Source: Pseudomonas frederiksbergensis
GTDB lineage: Bacteria; Pseudomonadota; Gammaproteobacteria; Pseudomonadales; Pseudomonadaceae
Length of the DNA: 64,000 bases
Assembly (NCBI RefSeq): GCF_900105495.1
Contig: NZ_FNTF01000002.1
Location: 1-64,000 of the forward strand
Reading direction: 5' to 3'
Within the stretch, counting starts at the first letter, position 1, and each line of letters opens with the position of its first letter. The position numbers were made by a program, and so were the translations under genes. The notes beneath the pieces are model-generated. The model was not told the origin of the DNA. It saw only the letters and a list, made by a program, of their open reading frames with translations, and ran no database searches. Positions 59,164 through 64,000 of this stretch are shown here, one piece after another.

Positions 59164-59337
59164 ATGACCAGCCGCCTGAACCCAGACGACCAAAAGCATG
59201 TCGAAGAGTACCTGCAATTGTCCCAGCACCAAGTCGAGCGCCGGCCTTTCCGGCCGTGGATGCTCCTGGTGGTGGTGTTGGCAGTGACCATTGGTTTAGG
59301 CCTGTTGAGCCGATTTATCAGTTACCTGACGCTATGA
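59164..59337 (+). CDS. DUF3094 small membrane protein
   Basis: A 57-residue protein: a soluble N-terminus (MTSRLNPDDQKHVEEYLQLS) followed by one membrane helix (PWMLLVVVLAVTIGLGLL) and a short tail. It matches the DUF3094 pattern of Pseudomonas. The position between MOSC and ndh is the same in other Pseudomonas, from memory. The gap to ndh is 60 bases. Function unknown. Confidence 0.85.
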   Translation: MTSRLNPDDQKHVEEYLQLSQHQVERRPFRPWMLLVVVLAVTIGLGLLSRFISYLTL

Positions 59338-59397
59338 GCAGCATCGCGCTCGCTCGGTTGACTGCACCGATTTCTTTTAGCCTTGCGAGATATCCCC

Positions 59398-60696
59398 ATG
59401 ACTCATCGTATTGTCATCGTTGGCGGCGGCGCCGGCGGTCTGGAGTTGGCTACCCGTCTGGGTAAGACTCTGGGCAAGCGCGGCACGGCCAGTGTGATGC
59501 TGGTCGACGCGAACCTGACCCACATCTGGAAACCGCTGTTGCACGAGGTGGCGGCAGGTTCCCTGAACTCCTCCGAAGACGAACTCAACTATGTTGCCCA
59601 GGCAAAATGGAACCACTTCGAGTTCCAGCTGGGGCGCATGAGCGGGCTTGATCGCGCACAGAAAAAAATCCAGCTGGCCGCTACCTACGACGAAGCCGGC
59701 ATTGAACTGGTCCCGGCGCGTGAAGTGGGTTATGACTCGCTGGTGATCGCGGTCGGTAGCACCACCAACGATTTCGGGACACAGGGCGCGGCGCAACACT
59801 GCCTGTTCCTCGACACCCGCAAACAGGCCGAGCGCTTCCACCAGCAATTGCTCAACCACTACCTGCGCGCCCATGCCGGGCAGACCGACAAGGTCGAGCA
59901 AATCAGCGTGGCCATCGTTGGCGCCGGTGCCACCGGGGTCGAACTGGCCGCAGAACTGCACAACGCAGCCCATGAACTGGCGGCATACGGCCTGGACCGG
60001 ATCAAACCGGAGAACATGCACATCACGCTGATTGAAGCGGGGCCACGGGTACTGCCAGCGCTGCCGGAACGTATCGGCGGCCCTGTGCATAAAACCCTGG
60101 AGAAACTCGGGGTCAACGTCATGACCAATGCCGCCGTCAGTGAAGTGACGGCCGACAGCCTGATCACCGCCGATGGCAAAGTCATCAATGCCAGCCTGAA
60201 AGTCTGGGCGGCCGGGATTCGTGCACCGGGTTTCCTCAAGGACATCGATGGCCTGGAAACCAACCGGATCAATCAGCTGCACGTGCTGCCGACCCTGCAA
60301 ACCACCCGCGACGAGAACATCTTCGCCTTCGGTGACTGCGCGGCGTGCCCGCAGCCGGGCACCGACCGCAATGTGCCGCCGCGCGCCCAGGCTGCGCATC
60401 AGCAAGCTTCGTTGCTGGCCAAATCGCTGAAACTGCGAATTGAAGGCAAGCCTCTGCCGGCTTACAAATACACCGACTACGGCTCACTGATCTCGCTGTC
60501 GCGTTTTTCGGCTGTGGGTAACTTGATGGGCAACCTCACCGGCAGCGTGATGCTTGAAGGCTGGCTGGCGCGGATGTTTTACGTGTCGCTGTATCGCATG
60601 CACCAGATGGCGTTGTATGGCGCGTTTCGTACGGCGATGTTGATGTTGGGCAGCAAGATCGGGCGCGGGACTGAGCCACGGCTCAAACTTCACTAA
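59398..60696 (+). CDS. ndh: NADH dehydrogenase, type II
   Basis: A 432-residue single-subunit flavoprotein that oxidises NADH and reduces quinone without pumping protons. The FAD motif is IVIVGGGAGGLELA at the N-terminus and the NADH motif VAIVGAGATGVELA about residue 165. The quinone-binding AAQAAHQQ-type helix (AQAAHQQASLLA) and amphipathic C-terminal segments for membrane contact are present. The ATG at 59398 is chosen. A palindrome follows. Confidence 0.95.
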   Translation: MTHRIVIVGGGAGGLELATRLGKTLGKRGTASVMLVDANLTHIWKPLLHEVAAGSLNSSEDELNYVAQAKWNHFEFQLGRMSGLDRAQKKIQLAATYDEAGIELVPAREVGYDSLVIAVGSTTNDFGTQGAAQHCLFLDTRKQAERFHQQLLNHYLRAHAGQTDKVEQISVAIVGAGATGVELAAELHNAAHELAAYGLDRIKPENMHITLIEAGPRVLPALPERIGGPVHKTLEKLGVNVMTNAAVSEVTADSLITADGKVINASLKVWAAGIRAPGFLKDIDGLETNRINQLHVLPTLQTTRDENIFAFGDCAACPQPGTDRNVPPRAQAAHQQASLLAKSLKLRIEGKPLPAYKYTDYGSLISLSRFSAVGNLMGNLTGSVMLEGWLARMFYVSLYRMHQMALYGAFRTAMLMLGSKIGRGTEPRLKLH

Positions 60697-60707
60697 CACA
60701 ATCTAGC

Positions 60708-60748
60708 GTGGGAGTGAGCCGGCTCCGGGCGGCTCACTCCCACATTTT
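60708..60748. repeat. REP palindrome with T-rich tail, likely ndh terminator
   Basis: Stem GTGGGAGTGAGCCG with its exact complement, 8-base loop, followed by ATTTTT. Arms match the REP core of the REPINs elsewhere in the window, so this looks like a collapsed pair now placed to end ndh transcription. Confidence 0.75.
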
Positions 60749-60960
60749 TACTCACCAGCCTGTAGATCTGTGTCTCACTGTATCTCCCCTGCCGTTTCAT
60801 CCCCTTCGCTTACAAACTCCCCCTTGCGCGACACAGTAGCGATACACCACGCCCGCTAAATGGCCGCTCCCGAGCAAGGCTACCGCCAGCTACGGTTATC
60901 GCCGCATTTGCGTGGCGTCCTTTATCGAACGGTTGTGTCGTGCAACCCAGGAGTATTGAA

Positions 60961-61359
60961 ATGTCCCGTACCACCAAAAACACTATCGGTTTGCTCGGCG
61001 CTGTTTTGGCCGGAGGAATGATGTTGTCCGGTTCGGTGTTCGCCGCGCAACCACTGACTCAGGGCTACCTGCTGGCCTCGGCCGAACAGGTCGTGAAGAC
61101 TCCTGAAGGGAAATGTGGCGAGGGCAAGTGTGGCGATGCCTCGATGGCAAAAACCGACACGGATGACGACGGCAAGGTATCCCGTGCCGAATTCCAGAAA
61201 GTTGCGCCGAAATCCAATTTCGACAAGATCGACACCAACCATGACGGCTTCATCGACGAGCAAGAGGCATTCGATAACGTGAAAGCCAACTACGAAGCCA
61301 ATGGCAAGAAAATGCCAAAAGGCCTGTTCGAGCATTTGAAAGACCAAGACGGCGCCTAA
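60961..61359 (+). CDS. Exported EF-hand protein with a doubled EGKCG motif
   Basis: A 132-residue protein: signal peptide about 1-29 (ending FAA), then residues 49-58, EGKCGEGKCG (Cys52 and Cys57), and two canonical EF-hand loops at 66-77 (DTDDDGKVSRAE) and 91-102 (DTNHDGFIDEQE). EGKCG repeats are the modified core of HvfA-type copper-binding peptides, where DUF692 enzymes turn the cysteines into oxazolone-thioamides; no DUF692 gene is in the window. The fusion of that motif with EF-hands is uncommon. Ribosome site AGGAG. A strong terminator follows. Confidence 0.85.
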   Translation: MSRTTKNTIGLLGAVLAGGMMLSGSVFAAQPLTQGYLLASAEQVVKTPEGKCGEGKCGDASMAKTDTDDDGKVSRAEFQKVAPKSNFDKIDTNHDGFIDEQEAFDNVKANYEANGKKMPKGLFEHLKDQDGA

Positions 61360-61374
61360 TCTGCCGAGTACCAG

Positions 61375-61408
61375 GCCGCGCTTTTCCGTCGAGAAGCGCG
61401 GCTTTTTT
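61375..61408 (+). terminator. Terminator of the EF-hand gene
   Basis: A 9-bp stem (GCCGCGCTT / AAGCGCGGC) with a 10-base loop followed by T6. Confidence 0.9.
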
Positions 61409-61432
61409 GCATCTTGAACATTTTTCGAAGGC

Positions 61433-61466
61433 AAAAAAAATCCCCGTATCTTTCGATACGAGGATT
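61433..61466 (-). terminator. Terminator of the tRNA operon
   Basis: On the minus strand a 10-bp stem with one mismatch, ATCCTCGTATC paired with GATACGGGGAT, ends in T8; it lies just after the last tRNA-Pro. Confidence 0.85.
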
Positions 61467-61473
61467 TTTAATA

Positions 61474-61550
61474 TGGTCGGGGTAAGGGGATTCGAACTCC
61501 TGACATCCTGCTCCCAAAGCAGGCGCGCTACCGGACTGCGCTATACCCCG
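61474..61550 (-). tRNA. tRNA-Pro (anticodon TGG), copy 2
   Basis: 77 nt with encoded CCA. The acceptor stem CGGGGTA / TACCCCG and the anticodon arm CCTGC-TTTGGGA-GCAGG are intact, anticodon TGG. It appears identical to the copy at 61729-61805 and is the last gene of the operon. Confidence 0.96.
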
Positions 61551-61647
61551 GTAATAAAAAGGCGACCTTTAAAAAGTCGCCTTCTTCGATCAGTGCTTTT
61601 GGCCTCTGATCTTAAGATCTGATCCCAGCGTGAACTGGTTTCAAAAA

Positions 61648-61723
61648 TGGTGGGTCGTGTGGGATTCGAACCTACGACCAATTGGTTAAAAGCCAACTGC
61701 TCTACCAACTGAGCTAACGACCC
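61648..61723 (-). tRNA. tRNA-Lys (anticodon TTT)
   Basis: 76 nt with encoded CCA. Acceptor GGGTCGT / ACGACCC; anticodon arm GTTGG-CTTTTAA-CCAAT, anticodon TTT. It sits between the two tRNA-Pro copies. Confidence 0.96.
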
Positions 61724-61728
61724 AAAAA

Positions 61729-61805
61729 TGGTCGGGGTAAGGGGATTCGAACTCCTGACATCCTGCTCCCAAAGCAGGCGCGCTACCGGACTGCGCTATA
61801 CCCCG
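61729..61805 (-). tRNA. tRNA-Pro (anticodon TGG), copy 1
   Basis: 77 nt with encoded CCA, the same sequence as copy 2, five bases from tRNA-Lys. Confidence 0.96.
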
Positions 61806-61814
61806 GCTTGAAAT

Positions 61815-61890
61815 TGGCTCCGTGACCAGGACTCGAACCTGGGACCCAATGATTAACAGTCATTTGCTCTACCGACTGAGCTATCACGGA
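61815..61890 (-). tRNA. tRNA-Asn (anticodon GTT)
   Basis: 76 nt with encoded CCA. Acceptor TCCGTGA / TCACGGA; anticodon arm ATGA-CTGTTAA-TCAT, anticodon GTT. First gene of the operon, about 86 bases behind the promoter. Confidence 0.96.
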
Positions 61891-61976
61891 ACTACATATT
61901 TCAATTTACAACTGTGAAGCTTGCTTCACCTCTTCGACCCGTTCGCATCGCTGCGTTCGTGTGTCTGAGGCGCGCT

Positions 61977-62004
61977 ATTCTACAATCTTAAGCACCTCTG
62001 TCAA
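61977..62004 (-). promoter_or_regulatory. tRNA operon promoter
   Basis: TTGACA (62004-61999), a 16-bp spacer and TAGAAT (61982-61977), then the discriminator AGCGCGCCTC. It repeats the design of the rRNA promoter at 1306-1333. Confidence 0.85.
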
Positions 62005-62137
62005 CCCCCTAAATTGCTTTCAAGTTAATGATTTGCAACTTATTTCAGATTCCGGCTTGGGGAGCTGGAACCCTTCAGGGCGACTTACTGCGGGGCGCAC
62101 TTTACAAGCCTTTTCCTTAGAGTTCAACAGCCTGGCG

Positions 62138-62165
62138 AAAAAAAGGCCTCGCAATGCGAGGCCTT
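62138..62165 (-). terminator. clpB terminator
   Basis: Minus-strand stem AAGGCCTCGC / GCGAGGCCTT with a 3-base loop and a run of seven T, 23 bases after the clpB stop. Confidence 0.9.
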
Positions 62166-62188
62166 ATCCATTGCACTGCCGTTTAGAG

Positions 62189-64000
62189 TCAGACGAAAAC
62201 GATTTCGTCGTTTTCCACAGTGCCTGTTGCGGTGTCGCCTGGCATGAAACGACCGGACAGAATCAGCTGCGCCAGCGGGTTCTCGATCCAGCGCTGAATG
62301 GCTCGTTTGAGCGGCCGTGCGCCGTAAACCGGGTCGTAACCCACCGCGATCAGCTTATCCATGGCCTCAGGGCTCAGATCAAGCTTCAACTCGCGCTCGG
62401 TCAGGCGACTGCGCAGGCGACCCAACTGGATCTCGGTAATGCCCGCGATCTGATCCCGAGCCAGCGGCTCGAAGATCACCACTTCATCGACCCGGTTGAT
62501 GAACTCCGGCCGGAAGTGCGTGGAAATTGCGTCCATCACTGCCGCACGCTGAGCCTCACGATCACCGACCAACTCCTGGATCTGCACCGAACCGAGGTTG
62601 GATGTCATGACAATCACGGTATTTTTGAAATCCACCGTGCGGCCATGACTGTCGGTCAGCCGGCCATCCTCCAGCACTTGCAGCAAGATGTTGAAAACGT
62701 CCGGGTGGGCCTTCTCGACCTCATCCAGGAGGATCACCGAATAAGGCTTGCGACGCACCGCCTCGGTCAGGTAACCGCCCTCTTCATAGCCTACGTAGCC
62801 TGGTGGCGCCCCGATCAGGCGAGCCACGGAATGTTTCTCCATGAACTCGGACATGTCGATCCGCACCATCGCCTCTTCCGTATCAAAGAGGAACTCGGCC
62901 AGTGCCTTGCACAGCTCGGTTTTACCGACACCGGTCGGGCCGAGGAACATGAACGAACCGCTCGGGCGATTCGGGTCGGACAAACCGGCGCGGGAGCGCC
63001 GCACCGCATTGGAAACGGCAATTACCGCTTCGTCCTGGCCGATCACACGTTGGTGCAACAGGCTTTCCATCTTCATCAGTTTTTCGCGCTCGCCTTCGAG
63101 CATTTTCGACACCGGAATACCGGTCCACTTCGACACGACTTCGGCGATCTCTTCTTCAGTCACTTTGCTGCGCAGTAACTGGTTTTCAGTTTTGCCATGT
63201 TGGTCGACCATTTGCAGGCTGCGCTCCAGGTCCGGGATGATCCCGTACTGCAACTCCGCCATGCGGTTCAGATCGCCTTTGCGGCGGGCAGCTTCCAGTT
63301 CCTGACGGGACTGTTCGATTTTCTGCTGGATCTGCGCAGAACCCTGGACTTCGGCTTTTTCCGCGTTCCAGATTTCCTCCAGGTCCGAGTACTCACGTTC
63401 GTGACGGACGATCTCTTCCTGGAGTTTTTCCAGGCGTTTCTTCGCCGCGTCGTCGCTTTCTTTCTTCAGCGCCTGGGATTCCACCTTCAGCTGAATCAGC
63501 CGACGCTCCAGACGATCCAGTACTTCCGGCTTGGAGTCGATCTCCATGCGGATGCGGCTGGCCGCTTCGTCGATCAGGTCGATGGCTTTGTCCGGCAGCT
63601 GACGATCGGTGATGTAGCGGTGACTGAGCTTGGCCGCAGCGATGATTGCGCCGTCGGTAATCGCCACCTTATGGTGAACCTCATAACGCTCTTTCAGGCC
63701 ACGCAGAATCGCGATGGTGTCTTCTTCACTCGGCTCATCCACCAAGACTTTCTGGAAGCGCCGCTCGAGGGCCGCATCCTTCTCTATATATTGGCGGTAC
63801 TCGTTGAGTGTGGTCGCGCCGACGCAGTGCAGCTCACCACGGGCCAACGCTGGCTTGAGCATATTGCCCGCGTCCATCGAGCCTTCGCCTTTACCGGCGC
63901 CGACCATGGTGTGCAGTTCGTCGATGAACAGAATGATCTGCCCTTCCTGCTTCGACAGTTCGTTGAGCAGGGATTTGAGGCGTTCTTCGAACTCGCCACG
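62189..64000 (-). CDS. clpB: ATP-dependent disaggregase ClpB, C-terminal part (runs off the window)
   Basis: ClpB extracts proteins from aggregates together with DnaK. The reading frame is open to the right edge, giving 603 residues here of about 854. Present are the Walker B of NBD1 ([17 protein letters not shown]), the R-finger region, the middle-domain coiled coil (about 63220-63560), and NBD2 with Walker [10 protein letters not shown], the GYVGYEEGG pore loop, and sensor motifs. The C-terminus is complete. It lies next to the tRNA operon as in other Pseudomonas. Confidence 0.97.
   Translation of the reverse strand, partial: RGEFEERLKSLLNELSKQEGQIILFIDELHTMVGAGKGEGSMDAGNMLKPALARGELHCVGATTLNEYRQYIEKDAALERRFQKVLVDEPSEEDTIAILRGLKERYEVHHKVAITDGAIIAAAKLSHRYITDRQLPDKAIDLIDEAASRIRMEIDSKPEVLDRLERRLIQLKVESQALKKESDDAAKKRLEKLQEEIVRHEREYSDLEEIWNAEKAEVQGSAQIQQKIEQSRQELEAARRKGDLNRMAELQYGIIPDLERSLQMVDQHGKTENQLLRSKVTEEEIAEVVSKWTGIPVSKMLEGEREKLMKMESLLHQRVIGQDEAVIAVSNAVRRSRAGLSDPNRPSGSFMFLGPTGVGKTELCKALAEFLFDTEEAMVRIDMSEFMEKHSVARLIGAPPGYVGYEEGGYLTEAVRRKPYSVILLDEVEKAHPDVFNILLQVLEDGRLTDSHGRTVDFKNTVIVMTSNLGSVQIQELVGDREAQRAAVMDAISTHFRPEFINRVDEVVIFEPLARDQIAGITEIQLGRLRSRLTERELKLDLSPEAMDKLIAVGYDPVYGARPLKRAIQRWIENPLAQLILSGRFMPGDTATGTVENDEIVFV

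Overview
The window is a chromosomal stretch from a Pseudomonas, most likely the P. fluorescens group. The evidence is the 16S type, the REP/REPIN elements, the cbrX-cbrA-cbrB-crcZ-pcnB locus, the prrF RNA beside a phu heme-uptake operon, and PhuW/CbpA-type genes. From memory of P. aeruginosa PAO1, the order 16S-msrQ-msrP-pssA-ilvCHI ... acs-DUF748-BON follows the PA4690-PA4739 region. The order pilA-pilBCD-coaE-yacG ... DUF1780-MOSC-DUF3094-ndh-tRNAs-clpB follows PA4525-PA4542. The join between the two blocks is near 43.6-43.9 kb. No prophage, CRISPR array, insertion sequence or defence island is seen.

Region by region. 1-3.3 kb: 5' part of a 16S gene on the minus strand, a boxA and three tandem rRNA promoters, then msrQ and msrP, both broken by single-base indels; the 16S carries the same kind of indel, so this end may be poor consensus sequence. 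3.3-8 kb: pssA and the branched-chain amino-acid operon ilvI-ilvH-ilvC. 8-14 kb: envelope genes, including PBP1B (mrcB) and a fused kinase/AAA protein. 14.3-19.4 kb: cbpA, the iron-responsive sRNA prrF, and the heme ABC transporter operon phuT-U-V-W behind a Fur-type promoter, without phuS or phuR alongside. 19.4-23.4 kb: Rieske protein, sfsA, aminotransferase, dksA, gluQ. 23.5-30.9 kb: the carbon-control cluster cbrX-cbrA-cbrB-crcZ with its CbrB site and sigma-54 promoter, then pcnB and folK. 31-39.7 kb: pantothenate genes panB-C-D, pgi, acs, an MpaB-type oxygenase and an rRNA methyltransferase, with REPINs between them. 39.8-43.6 kb: DUF748 and DUF2845 proteins and a BON protein with what looks like a sigma-54 promoter and paired upstream palindromes. 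43.9-49.4 kb: type IV pilus genes pilA, pilBCD, then coaE and yacG. 49.4-57.1 kb: a probable accessory cassette with a CbiM-like permease, trkH, a LysR regulator and a benK-benE-oprD aromatic-acid uptake operon that has a XylS/BenR-type tandem operator. 57.4-61.4 kb: conserved small genes, a type II NADH dehydrogenase, and an EF-hand protein carrying a doubled EGKCG motif. 61.4-64 kb: a four-tRNA operon (Asn-Pro-Lys-Pro) with an rRNA-like promoter, and the C-terminal part of clpB.

The strongest leads are the BON-gene sigma-54 promoter with unassigned paired palindromes, the BenR-type operator on an uptake operon without catabolic genes, the EGKCG/EF-hand protein, the phu operon lacking phuR and phuS locally, and the indel cluster in the first 3.1 kb.
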